Below, piece after piece: positions 34,688 to 47,016 of a stretch of 64,000 nt of DNA. The notes beneath the pieces are model-generated. The model was not told where the DNA came from, did not search any database, and worked only from the letters and a program-made list of their open reading frames with translations. A program made the translations under genes and the position numbers. This DNA is from Thuidium tamariscinum. Its lineage: Eukaryota > Streptophyta > Bryopsida > Hypnales > Thuidiaceae. The stretch spans positions 19,743,067 through 19,807,066 of the forward strand of contig OX344758.2 of the NCBI GenBank assembly GCA_947034885.2, written 5' to 3'. The stretch's first letter is position 1. Each line of letters opens with the position of its first letter.

Positions 34688-36090
34688 TCCAAATTTAAAT
34701 TTTTATTAAATTTTTAAAATTGACAATTTTGAAATCTTTAGACGCTGCCAGCCTGTGCCACGAAGCCTTTCTGTTTTTTTCTTTGAAAAGTGAACGTTTT
34801 AAGTCCCAAGAATCAGCTGCTTTTACTTTTTCTTAATATTTTTATAAAAAAAATTTAACCCGGAGATCTGCTTATAGTTTTCTTTCTTTGTTGAAACTAA
34901 TGAACCATAGCTGCTGGAATTTGGGGTGGTCTAGCAGACCACTTAAAATAGTAGCTTTCCATGGTTTTATTTACAGTTTTTTCGACACCACAATTTGATG
35001 CCTTGCCGGGGCATTTAGGGGTTGAGCTACAGAACTCCTTTTTGGAATTCTTTGATTGAAATCATTGTCCGCTATCAGTCGATGGGAATTGTCCATGTGT
35101 TTCAAAATGGGAAAAAAAAAAAAGGAAGAAAAGAAGTCAATTGTACAACATACAATTCAAATCATTCCACTCTTTTATTTTGAATCATTCCACTCTTTTC
35201 ACCAATTAGTGATCAGGTTATTAAAAAAGGAACTTCGATTTCAAATCAGCCTACAGTGGGACTTCTTGTAATGTAATGTACTCCCTCTGTCCCACTAAAA
35301 GCTTCCTAATTAGGCTGATTTACAGTCTTTGCAGGAAGAATTTGGGAAGCTTTTAGAGGGAGTGGCCATTGTTTTTGTTTTTGTTTTGTTTTTAAGTCTT
35401 CTTTGAATTTGCACCCTTCTGAAAGTACCTATGGAAGCAAGTGTGGCTATTGTTGAATTGAGGTGAGGCTGTTGAAACATGACAAACTAAGTTAATGTTT
35501 GTTTTTTCTCTTCCTTTCAACCATGTTTGAATAACTGACTGACTGTTTCAGTTTCAGTTTGTATAACTTTTATGCTCAGTTGAAATAATAGGTAATGATT
35601 GATTGCACAGCATGACTAGTTTGTGTTTTTCGTCTTTTTTAACGGGACTTTAAAAACATACTAATAAAGTATTAGTACTTGAACACCTGCTAATGAGGAA
35701 TTGGTTCTATTTGAGACACACTTGTCTATTGTCAGCAATTGCTGATTGAATCGTGCGTAGATATTATTTATTGAAAAGTCCTCACTTTTGGGAAAGACCG
35801 GAAGACCTGATCGACCCATACACGTCATTTCAAACTTTTTTGAATTGGGGGGCCTGCTGCCCGGCAGCCCGACTGCCCGCTCTGGTCTATGAGAGAGGGG
35901 GAACCGAGACATAAAAAAAATTCTTTAAATTAAACTTTTTTATTTTATTGAAACCCCATGCAATGGAAATTGTCCTCTGTTCCAAAAAAATAGAATAAAA
36001 TAATTATTGAAACCGAGACAAGATTTATTATCAAATTATTGGCAGGCTGGGAGGGTACTGATTTCAAAGAATGTGTAGGGCAGGCGGGCA

Positions 36091-36660
36091 GGAACTGCCT
36101 CTTTTGAGCACATTAAGCACATTGTGACAAACTGTCACAATGTGCTCAAAAAATTTGAAATTTGAAATTTAAATTATTTCCACCCCTGCCCCATCTTGCT
36201 GATTTAAATACTAATATTTATATATTAAAATTTTATTAATTTGGATTCTACATACCTCCACCCCTACCCTTATAATTTTGAAAGGGTAGGGTTCTATACA
36301 ATCAATATTGAATAATGAGAATGGTGTATCTCTATGATATATCCATATACTCAAATACATGTACATATATGTATCCATATCTTGTATGTATTATATATAT
36401 CCACTCCATATCCATATATTATATTCATATTATATCAAGTGTTTGTATTTGTATTGAGTATTGTACTCCAAATTTGTACTTAGATGGCTCAGATTAAATC
36501 TCATCAAGATCAATGGCTTGTAATTTTTTGAAAAATCAATGGCATTTAAGAAGGGAAGTAATTCTTTTTAAAGAAAAATCAAGGGCCCATGATTTTTTTG
36601 AAAGAGGGGAGGGAACTAATGCAACCAATAAGTGACTGCTACTTTTGAGTACATTGTGTG
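36091..36660. mobile_element. ACTGCCTCTTTTGAG-terminus repeat, copy D
   Basis: Left part: 'actgcctcttttgag', then a perfect 14-bp inverted repeat AGCACATTGTGACA with a 3-base loop (36116-36146). The middle has pyrimidine-rich 'ccacccctgcccc' and 'cctccacccctaccctt' blocks and a degenerate 'tatccatat' array (36345-36450). The right end 'gtgactgctacttttgagtacattgtg' repeats the left motif directly. Architecture matches 63372-63990. No coding frame; superfamily unknown. Confidence 0.5.
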
Positions 36661-37518
36661 TATAAGGTAGAAGTTCCTATAAAGTGGGAGCACCCAAAGC
36701 CGTCAATATAAGCAATTCAGCATAGTTGAAGACATCTCTTCTAGGAAATAATATTTCTGTAGTATTAACAAGTGACAATCATGAATATTAAAAAAAAAAT
36801 AGATTTTTCGGATGTTGTATATTATTTCTATGATTTTTCAAAGTGTTAGCTCTTTAAACTACTAAATAGTTACATGAGTGCATCCAAATCTAAATTCTAC
36901 GAAAATCAACTGTTAGCAAATCACAATTGAATATGTGTCCTTCAAATGCATTAGCAAATCAATGTTATACTATATTTTGGGGGCACATTAAACAAACTCT
37001 AGGGACATAATTGGGTGAGTCTCGGGTTTAAAAATAAGAAAACATCCAAGTTGGGTGTTTCCTTCTTAACAAATAACTTAACTCTTCATTGCCTAAAGGG
37101 ACAAAAAGTGCCATTATATAGTTTGGCAACCTAATTCAAAATGTTGTAACCTTTGCATCCAATGTTTGAATTCAATAAAAACGTGTTGAAAAAGTTGTGC
37201 ATACTAGTCTAATTTGTGTGTTAAAATTTCCAAATCAATCCAAGATGTATTGATTATTTGAAAACCATTCAAAGTTTACAAGTTCAATTTGAGTTCACCA
37301 AATAGCATTTTCATGGCAGCAACTTTGGGGCTTATATCTTTTTTGTCCAATGTTTGTTTTCAAATAAATTTATGAATTATGTTCTTCTAGAATTCTAGTT
37401 ATTGTGTTCAAATTTTCATAGCAATCCAAGTTGTTTTGCATGTTTGAGGGCAATTTGAAGTTCAAAAACCAGATATTTTTGGATTGCAATGAACTTCAAT
37501 GGCTTATTTCTTCTTCAT
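36661..37518. other. AT-rich stretch, no gene seen
   Basis: No supported features. The last part (about 37130-37510) is low-complexity AT-rich sequence with loose internal repetition around 'caatgtttg' and 'aatccaag'. Confidence 0.4.
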
Positions 37519-38219
37519 GGGTGATTGCAAGAAACACTTGTACTATTTTACATCACACAACATGTACTGATCTTTTTTTTGGCCATAACTTTTGTGTTTT
37601 GATTCTAAATGACTCAAGATTTATTAAATAGGTACTCATAACTATTATATACCTTTGCGTAATTTTTTTGTAATTTAAAAGAATTATTAAACTATTTTAA
37701 AATAGACCCTGGTTAAATTTCACACTTCCCAATTTGGAGGTTATTTGTACTATTTATCACCAAAAAAAACAAATTTTGAGCTAAAATTTTAAGAAAATAG
37801 TTTTTTAGTTGACTTGTAGCTAATGGCCAAAGGAATTTTCAAAATAATCATTTTTATGTAGTGTAGAAGCCAAAGTGAGCCTCCTTTTGTATGCATTTTG
37901 AAACATGTAAAAAATGATTTTGGTGAATTTTGTGGTGTATGACTATCTCCATAAAGTTGTTGCAAATAGTCCATTTTTATTTTATTTTTCAAGTTTTTTT
38001 CCTATTTTTTCCTAATTAAAACATCAAAGTATATATTTTCTTGAGACTTGGGTCTTTTCAAGTTCTCCTACTTAGAGATTCTCTTAACAAATTTCCTTCA
38101 ATGGTTTTCTTCATTTTGAAGGTATATACATTAGTCTCATTTTAAATCTCTTTTTATTCTCTAATTTTAAAGTACTTTGAAAAAAATCATGAGAACACAA
38201 GTGTTTCTTGCAATCACCC
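37519..38219 (+). mobile_element. GGGTGATTGC-terminus element, copy B
   Basis: Inverted ends GGGTGATTGCAAGAAACACT, perfect for 23 bp. Body is collinear with copy C (48931-49645) and inverted relative to copy A. The exact target duplication is unclear (at most CA). Non-coding. Confidence 0.65.
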
Positions 38220-38839
38220 TCAAACGGTGTTTGTTTCTAATAAATGTTTTTTGGAAAAGTTGCACATTCTAATCTAGTTTGTATGGCTAAAAGTTTATAT
38301 CAATCCAAGAAGTTATGAGTGACTAAGAAGCATTTAAAAAGGAGGTTTAGTTATAGATGTTGTTTTCTCACCATTTTATATATGTATTTTTTTGACATTT
38401 CAAAGTCATTTTGCAAGCACATTGAGTCAATTGATTAACATTTTTCACCTATGTATTTGTATGTTGTTTTTAAATCACTTCCTAATTTGAATTTTTTTTT
38501 CATTTGAGTAGGTTTAGAAATCAAATTTCACCTCCAAATGTGTTTTTAGGAAAATTTCAGCATCCTTTTTTTAGCACTAAAACATTTAAATCTTGCTATC
38601 TAGGTAGCCAAATGACTCCAAATTTCATCCATGTCATTTACAACATGCACACTACAAGATTATATAGTTGAAATTTTCATACAATAGTGACATCTGGACT
38701 TATAAGGCTTGAAAATCAATGATGTTTTTAGAAACATTTGGGACTTAGGTGATGAAGGATTCATTTAAGCATTTAGCCTGTAGAATGTGGTAAATTCATT
38801 GTGAAATTGATCTTGGTGTGTACAAACATGGAGAAGAAT

Positions 38840-39584
38840 CACTACACTAAATAGGGTATTTAGTGTTGGATTACATTTAGTGTAATTACCACCCTACTTG
38901 ACCCTACACTAAATGTCAATTTTAAAATGATTAGCGTAGTGCTAAACTTCAATGCGCCGCCTTCGTGTTGTCTCATAAGAGGATTTCTGGCCCTGAAGAA
39001 GACTGTTTCAAGGGTGTTCCCAGAAACTGTTCCCATTGCTGCAAACCAGCCCCCTGTTGGTCTGGATTTTTGAATTTTGAAAAAAATAAATTTAATTTAA
39101 AAAAATAAATTCCGAATGTTTAAGAAATAAAGAAAATGATTTTTTTTTTAATTTCAAGAATTTTTAAAAAAAATATTAATTAATTTAATTAATTAATATT
39201 TTTTGACGTGGCAGTCACTCTACCACATTAGCACTGCGTTCCCAGATTTCCCAATGCGTTCCTAGCGTTTGGGAACTCGCAATCTTGTAAACCAGCTGAA
39301 AATCCTCTTATGTCACTTTTTACCTTCTAACACTAAATGTAAACCTCTTCATATTTCAAATTTGCCATAGAGTACTTTTAGTGTTAGAAATTACATTTAG
39401 TGTTAGAAATTACATTTAGTGTTACTTACTTTAGTAGGGTAAATGATATTTAGTGTAGTAGAAAATCTACTTGGTTTTGTTGTTTTGGTTGTGTTGATGA
39501 TCAACAGATTTCTATTAATCAACAGAAATTTGTTGATCATCAACACAACCAAAACAACAAAACCAAGTAGATTTTCTACTAGTG
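38840..39584. mobile_element. CACTA-like element with subterminal ACACTAAATG repeats
   Basis: Left end CACTACACTAAATAGGG, right end inverted CACTAGTAGAAAATC, both flanked by AAT (38837-38839 and 39585-39587), a 3-bp duplication fitting CACTA elements. Many copies of 'acactaaatgt' in both orientations crowd both ends, as in subterminal regions bound by CACTA transposases. A 126-bp palindrome (39456-39581) sits immediately inside the right end. An inner pair (CACTACACTAAATA and TATTTAGTGTAGT) suggests the palindrome inserted at, or replaced, the original right end. No transposase frame. Confidence 0.6.
39456..39581. repeat. Near-perfect 126-bp palindrome
   Basis: Arms of about 57 bases starting TAGTAGAAAATCTACTTGG read the same on both strands with one mismatch, around a short centre 'tattaatcaaca'. 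Its right end runs into CTAGTG/AAT, like the foldback at 53397-53560. It may be a foldback MITE of the CACTA type. Confidence 0.85.
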
Positions 39585-39587
39585 AAT

Positions 39588-41707
39588 GCCAAAAAATGAA
39601 TTAAAAAAACAAACAAACTTTTGCTTAATAATGAATATTTCACTCAATAAAAATGTAGATTTTTCATTTGAATCCATTTTTGATTCATAAACTAGCCTAC
39701 TACAATTAGCTTTAGCACTTCTTTCTAAGCAACGAAAGAAGAGAGATGAGTGGATGAGAAGATACATACAAAGAATCTTTTTCAATAAACAATGCACCAA
39801 ATGTTGTCCACAACAAGTTAGCCTATAATGCCATTAGAAGGGGTTGTCTAAAATAGGTATTTGTACCATATATAGTAACATTATATTGACAATCAAAATT
39901 AATTACAATATTTTCCAGAATTAAGTTGACCTTGTCTTTGTATAGTTTGTTTTTGTTTTAATTTTTTTAAATAAACTCCAATTTTCAAATTTAAAAAATT
40001 GAATACAAAATTTGAAGTGCTAGCTTTCATGAAAAACTACAAAATTTTCAAAAATTGCTTTAGAAATGTGAAGGTTGAGTAAAACAATATACACAATCTT
40101 TACACATGTCCAAAGTTGCAATATACATCAACTCCATAATAAAACATTCTTGTACAAAACCAAATTGACATTAAATATGTATTGTATTCACTACAGTATT
40201 GTATTTACCTCAAAACGACCAACCTGCATTTTTTTAACTACATAGCAATTTTGGGCAACTCACCACAATGGAATTTTTATATTTTCTTTGAAAATTTTAA
40301 AATCCCAAAAAACAACACAATTAAAGTATCTTTGTATACTCCTAACAAAGCCAATTTCAAGGAAATGTGTGCAAAAATGCATTAGCTATGCTTGTCCAAA
40401 TTTTAATTGTTTGGCCCTTCACATGAAAAATATTGCTAAAAATATATAATGAATGTAAAAGATGACTAGTTATAAACGTGAAAGAACTAGTTGGAAGGTT
40501 TAGGATTGATTTCTCGAGCATTTAGTGAAATATATGCCCAATTGTGGTAAACCATATTTAGCACCAATGCCAGAGCCCGTTTGCAACACATCATTCTTTG
40601 AAGATTAATTGCAAGGATGTGAAGTGTTGGATCACTCTCATTTTCTTTTTGTTCAAGGATTTGCCTTATAGAACCAATTCATACAATTTGATTTAGAATA
40701 ACATCCATATAGTGGTCACAAAATGAGACTTTTCAAGAATTGTATACAAAAATTGCGCCCGCCTCCAAATCAACTGTGGTCCTTAAGGAATTAATCCCTA
40801 AAGGACCAAAAGGACATAATGTATCTTCTTCAAATTTTCAATGGCAAATTCTCAATAGGGTGAAACAAATTTGTTTATTTTGTAAATTAGGATCTTGTAG
40901 AGTAACAAGTTTACATATTTGTTGCATTGTCTGATTTTCAGAATTTGAATGCAAGAAGTGTTTTAAATTTTATTTAGGAAATATAGTCTAATAAAAGAAA
41001 GGGAGCAAATATAATATTTTTCAATGAAAGAAGTAGTAGAGATGGAAAATATATATTTTTGGAGGATATTTTTAGTCTTTATTATTTAAAAACACACAAA
41101 ATTTGAAGAATTTTTTTCAAATTTTTATTTCTAGCAATTTTTAAAATAAAAAGTCCAATCTAGTGTGATTAAGAATCAAAATAATTAGAATGATTCCAAA
41201 TTTTTTTTTGAAGATGTCCCAAACAATACAATTATTAAGAAAATAATAATTTCAAAATTGTACACATATCTAATTTAAAAAAAATTTAAGATCCAACTTA
41301 GTCAATTTTGGCTTTCTACTCCTTCTATTTGAAAATGTGCACAAATTTGAGGGAGTTTTTTATTTTTGAAATTTCTAAATAAAAAAGATGCAACATTTGC
41401 TTTAGATTCCAAGAAATATTTTTAGGAGGGATTAAAAAAAAGCATTTTTCATCTTCTTATGAATTTTTTTCTCTAAAATCTGCATTTTTTGCCTATGAAG
41501 TCGATCATCCATAATTGTTATAATTTAAGAATCCAACAACCAAAATTTTTCACAATTAATTCCATGTATACTAGACAAAATAAACTTTACTTTTGTTTGG
41601 TTGAAATGATAAAATTTAAGCACATCTATGTGCAAAAAAAATATCAAAGTGGAATAATTCATAGAAAAACTTCATCGTCAAAAAGTTGTTGGGCCTTTAG
41701 GGGCTAA
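39588..41707. other. AT-rich repeat-derived stretch
   Basis: No gene. 40235-40280 resembles the arm of the 25260 hairpin ('catagcaattttgggcaactcac'). A TTAATCCCTAAAGGACC end at 40791 points right, and GGGCCTTTAGGGGCTAA ends at 41707, but the inside does not resemble either TTAA family, so the pairing is doubtful. Confidence 0.4.
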
Positions 41708-42010
41708 AGTCCAACAATTTGCATAACTTTTGACTACAAGGTTAAAAATTTATTCTATCATATGTAATTTTCAGTGTTTAGCAAGCACCTTGGATAATAC
41801 AAAAAGATTCTTTAAAAAATTACTTTTTTGAGAAATAGAAATTTAAAATTAATTTTCTAGATTTATGTAATGTTTAAAGCTTTGAATCATTCCATTTCGA
41901 TTAATGAAACAAAAGTTATCGAGAATTTTAGTTTGTGGGTAGTTATCAATTGTCCACTCTAAAATAAACTTTGAAGTCTTATATATATATAAGGTGTAGA
42001 TTGTTTATTA
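41708..42010 (-). repeat. TTAA family 1 partial copy, inverted
   Basis: Read in reverse it matches the right half of the 49836-50775 element, including 'aaagctttgaatcattccatt' (inverted in that copy) and 'cataacttttgactac'. Truncated at both sides. Confidence 0.45.
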
Positions 42011-42249
42011 CAAGATTATAACCATTGGAATCAATTACGATAGAGTGTGAATGGGAAGCCATGAGCAATGAGCAATGAGAAATTAGATTTGAGCGCTCAT
42101 TGCAAAGATTTTTACTAAAAATAGACATATTAGAGTAATAAATAGTATTGTGAGACCCCAAAATAAAAATCTCAAAAAAACAAAATATTACAAAAAAATT
42201 TGTTGGATGAAGGGACATCCATTCATCTACATACAAATGAGTTTCATCC

Positions 42250-42860
42250 ATGTCATCCATTCATCATCCATCTAAGGAAGGACTCCTTGGATCTATTCAT
42301 CATCTTTCTTTGGGTTCTTGGATTTTGAAGAGCCTTCTTTGGGTTCCAAGATTCCTTTTATCGGAGAGTATAAGGAAGCACTCTAAAGAGCCTTCAGTTT
42401 TGGATCCAAAGAGCTTTCTATTGGCTTGAAGAGACTTTTACAAAAAAAACCAAAGACCCTCATATGACCTTCTGCAAATAGAAATTGGATTAATTAGCTC
42501 CAAAAAATGACTTCTTGGATTTGAAGAGCTTTCTATGGTACCAAAAGTCTATCTAATGACCTATCAAAATAATTAATAGAGGGTCCCTTAGTACTAAGAA
42601 ATATCTCCTTGGATCCGAAAAGACTTCTATAGTACAAGAGTCTATCTAATGACATATTAAAAAATTTAGAGGAAAGACCTTTAGCACCAAAGAAAGGCTC
42701 TCGATACCAAAGAGCCTTCTTTTAGGCTCCGAAGAGTCCACCCTTAATTTAGAGAGACCTTCACAAAAAATTAAAAAAACTTCAAAATAGCCCCCTTCCA
42801 AAAATATAAGGAAAGTCTTTTGGTACAAAGAAATAACTCTTCAATGCCATTACTACCAAG
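42250..42860. repeat. Decayed tandem array, units of about 110-125 bp
   Basis: Units share 'tctatctaatgac(c/a)tat', 'gg(g/a)(t/c)cc(c/t)ttag(t/c)ac', 'ctccttggatc' and 'gaagag(c/a)(c/t)tt'. They are most visible starting at 42548 and 42644, with older units upstream. A possible further relative lies at 45630-45700. Not coding. Could be an old minisatellite or a fragment of satellite. Confidence 0.5.
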
Positions 42861-45800
42861 TCTGGTACAAATTTGTCTATCTTTAGAGTGGATACTGTCA
42901 TATTGGATTTTACATATAAAATATTATAATAAATACGCATGTCATTTTTTTATTAGTTGTCAATTTTTTTTAACAACTTCAAAAGTGTAATCCACATTTG
43001 TTCAATGTTCTCTACAAGTACAATAGTTGGTGGGTAGGCATGTACTGCCTATTTTGAGTCTATTGTCTATTGTGAGAAAATGTTAGGTTCAAAGTGTTAT
43101 TTTATTAATTATCACAAATAATAGACGTGACAAATTGTCATTGGCTATTAATGTTTTTGAAGGGTTAGTGAACCTCATTCTAACTACGTGGCTATGAACT
43201 AGACTAATGTGATCTAGAGAAGCAAATTATTATGAAAGTTAGGGTCTTCACAAGCAATTGGATTATATATAGGAGCACACTGGGCTTTAGGTTCTTTCCT
43301 ACCATTGCTTCCTTACAAGTCAACAAGACATGTCCCATCTTCTTCTATATTGTCAATGACAATGACATTATACTCATATCCTTGTTGTTTTGTTAGGTTT
43401 AAGTATTTGAGCACATGCTTATGTGACAATTTCAGCAAGAGCACTAGTGTCATACTATGCCTTCCATCTTGTTTCCCATTTGATTTTTGACCTGTAGCTT
43501 TTAGGATGTGCGATGTGCACGGCATTCTCCAATTCTGTTCAAAACAAACAAATAATTGACATTGGTGAAGGCTATATGACTTGTGACGAGAAGTAACCCT
43601 AATCGTCTAAATTGAAAATCCTCCAGCAATAAGATATCTTGAATTGAAATGGTCTTTGATAATAATAACACATTTGAAATCTTGAAATCTCTACTAATGT
43701 TAGTGGAACTTGAATAATTATAAAATTGAAGTAGTTATTGATATTAAAATGTAATCATCATTAAAAATTTGCATATTCATACCTGATGTACTAAGACAAG
43801 CAATGCACGGCTTGGTCAATTGCTTCAATAATTGATGGTTGTCTTACTTTACAAATCGAGAATTTGATGAAGTAATGTTGGTTGCCATGTCGTATACGAT
43901 ATATAAATGTAAATATATTGCTTGACTTACATGTATCAATTTCAAAAGAAAATGTAGTAGATGATATTGATGGCTATTTTGAGTTTCCCAAGTGCAATAA
44001 TTTACTGAATTTTGAAATTCATTGAATATTTTATATAGCATATAACTTATATACATAATTCTTTGTAAAATTTTTGTTACAATGTAATGCTCATGATCAT
44101 GATGGAGTGTAACACTCACGAGCTTATGCACTTTGAACGGAAGATGAGAAGACAACTTCACAAAATGACTACACTTGAAAGGAAGTTGAAGAGTCAAATG
44201 AGCTAGTTAATTGGGTAGTTGAAGCTATTTGCACATTGTAAAACCATGTCACATTATCAACGGCTTGTAGGGGGGTTTCAAATTTTTTATATTCACATCC
44301 ATAGCAAGGGGATTTTTCATTTGGAATAGCAAGCAAGATTAGGGCTAGTTGCCAATTTTTGGTACATTGTTTAATCACGTAGATACATCATGTGATTTCT
44401 ACACTACTAAGCTCTTCTGAATTTTACAATCAACTAAGAATACAAGTGTAAACATCACATGCTCTTATGAATGGGAAGATTGATCAATTTTGTCTTTGGT
44501 CATGCATGCCGATGATAGTATAGGATATTGAATATCATCATCATTGTTGTCAATTACAAATAAATTCTAAAGTAACTGCTATGATTCCACCACTCGGATA
44601 ATTTAAACATAAAATGATTTAGTAGTCACTCTAAATTTTTTCTTTAAACTACGCAATAGATTTGTGAGTTCTACATTTAAAGTGAATTTCACATTGAATT
44701 TTTGAATTTAAAGTGCATTCAACGATGAATTTTGAAAATTAAATTGAAATCAAGAGAGAAAATATGATTAATGTATACTATGACATTGAAGTTGCATTAT
44801 TCTTTTAAATTTAGGGTTGAAGTTTCTTCATATTGAAATTATAATTTATTGTAAAAATTAGAAATAGAATTTACTAAGACATCTTAATTGAGATTTATCT
44901 CTTATAGAAATGACATCGAAGATTGTATAACAAAATTTAGAATTCAATTTAATGTTAAATTTAGTTTGAGAAAGAAATACATATTAAATTTATAAATCAT
45001 GAATTTACATTCACTTACATGTCCGTCCCCTAGCTCTTACATTCCATCAATTTTGCAAGAGCTCTCTTCTTTGTACAACCAAAAATATGAGCCCCAGACA
45101 CCTTGAATGCTGAGATGATTGAATAAACATTGAAGAATATTTGACTCAATATGCAAAAACATATTGAACACAGAAAGTCAAAAACATATTGAAAAACTTG
45201 AAATGTAGAATATTTGAATTTGATTAACACAATATGTAATTGACGTTTTTGAAACTGAATTGCAATTGGGAAAGAACCTTCATCCAAAATGTGCCCTGTC
45301 ACTCCTCCCGATCACAAAGAATTTAACACAATGAAACACCAAATTGTATTGCCTAATTGTCGCAGAGAGAAGAAAAAGTTCTAACCCTTTCACGGATTCA
45401 CTAGGATATGAGCGGTTCATGTTTTCTTAAGATCAATAGCTAAAATAGTAGGGCCTTATTATCTTAAATCTCAATCAAATGGCCATTGATTTTTGGCATA
45501 GGTGAGAAGGGGGGGGGGGGGGAGGTGGCAAGATTCATCAATCACCGTAGATAGTCATAAATATTTTTATTATGAATTTAAAATTAAAAAAATTGAATTT
45601 TTTTGTAATCATATTTAAAAAAAAATCCAAACTAATAGACCAAAGATCTTTTGATACTAAAAAATGACTCCTCTAATCCTAAGAGCTATCCATTTAAATT
45701 TCTAAATTTTTGAATTTTTAAAAATAAGGAGAAAAATGGGGCTATTTTTAGTCTCATGCAATAGTCATTCATCATTCAATGCAATTGACAATGGATGTAT

Positions 45801-46079
45801 GTCATTCAACATAGTCAATTAAAAAAAGTTCATCCAAATCCATTCATCTTCATTTATAGCCAAATCTTATTACTTTGAACCATGGATATAGGTATCTTAA
45901 GTTGAAAAGTTTCCAAATTTTCACATATTCTTTTATAAATGTTTTGTGCTCACTGCTCATCACTTGTTGCTCAACGCTCAACACTCATCTCTCCCTACTC
46001 ATACTTTAGCAACTCTGCATTGGAATTGGCATTTTTCAATTCAATAAAAAAATTGTTAAAAATTTAGTATTTTGGATCG
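42861..46079. other. AT-rich stretch, no gene seen
   Basis: Includes a 'tgcctattttgag' block near 43044 related to 36091 and 55600, and a run of 14 G at 45509-45522. No exon, RNA gene or bounded element otherwise. Confidence 0.45.
45509..45527 (+). repeat. G homopolymer
   Basis: Fourteen G followed by AGGTGG. One of three long G/C runs in the window. Confidence 0.9.
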
Positions 46080-46850
46080 TTCCCTACTTTATTGTAGTTA
46101 CTTTTTTTTTCTATATCTTGTACAAGTTTAAATGATCTAAAATTTTCAAGCATGTAGACAACTTGCCCTGAGGAATAAATCCAAAAAATTACAACCATTT
46201 TGAACATTTTATCATACAAATGTGAACTTGTGAAGTGTAACTGCCTATTTTTTTACAAGGCCAAGAAAAGAACTTTGTCAAACATTAAAGAAAATCTAGA
46301 TTCTCTAGATGGCTGCTAAGAACTGACAAAAGAGCCCTAGATTACATTTATTTGGCATAGGCAAGAATTTTTCCCCCATAGGTGTGGTGCACTAAGTGTC
46401 GTGAATACAGCAATGCAGCCCAATGTCAGAGAATTGATACATGAGCACTTGTGTTCAATCGGATGAAATTTGTAGAAAACTAACCTATATTCTTGTTGAC
46501 GATGAAGATATTCACACAAGTTGAAACGCAATTTGGTCAATATTCTTGTACTTTTTCTAGCTTAGTAGGGCTCTCCATATAGAAAGGTTTGTCAAACCTT
46601 AGTGGCCTTCTGAAAAGTCTAAATTTTCTCTAATGATCAAATGTGAATATGTTCCAATCTTCATGGTAGAAATTTTGGAATTTTTTCCATATCTTTTTAA
46701 ATCAGCTTACTATAAGATCCTAAGGTTATTTGTATCAAAAAATGTTTAAGAGAAAAATTTATACTAGTAATAAAAAAATGGTAGTTTTAGAGCATTTTTG
46801 GTGAAAACAAAGTCAAAAAACTTTAGGTGATAAGTAAATGTATAAGTTTT
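46080..46850 (-). repeat. TTAA family 1 left-half copy, inverted
   Basis: Reverse complement of words found at 49860-50230 (for example 'ttgaaaattttgaagtcattt' and 'atagattgcaagacat' with changes). The terminal region near 46835 is degenerate. No gene. Confidence 0.4.
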
Positions 46851-47016
46851 CAATATTTTGCCTCATAATCATTTGCTTTCAATACAACATAGAACCTTCT
46901 TTGTACATTTTTTTAAAGCTTTTGATAGTCTTATGCATCAAAACCTAAAGAAATACTACATTTTTAGGGGGATCACATTTCTTTACATTTAATAATCATA
47001 TGCAATAATAACGTAT

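Noticed and set aside
34271-34717. 148-codon frame with a glycine-rich end
   Set aside because: The glycine run is the G homopolymer translated; the rest comes from AT-rich repeat and an A-tail.
35281-35361. Stowaway-like 81-bp unit (CTCCCTCTGTCCC .. AGAGGGAG)
   Set aside because: The left flank is TA but the right flank is TG, and the inverted ends need a gap, so a true Tc1/mariner MITE is not supported.
40791-41707. Candidate TTAA element (TTAATCCCTAAAGGACC .. GGGCCTTTAGGGGCTAA)
   Set aside because: The right end may be the interior of the adjacent inverted family-1 copy, and the body matches neither family, so the pairing is not convincing.
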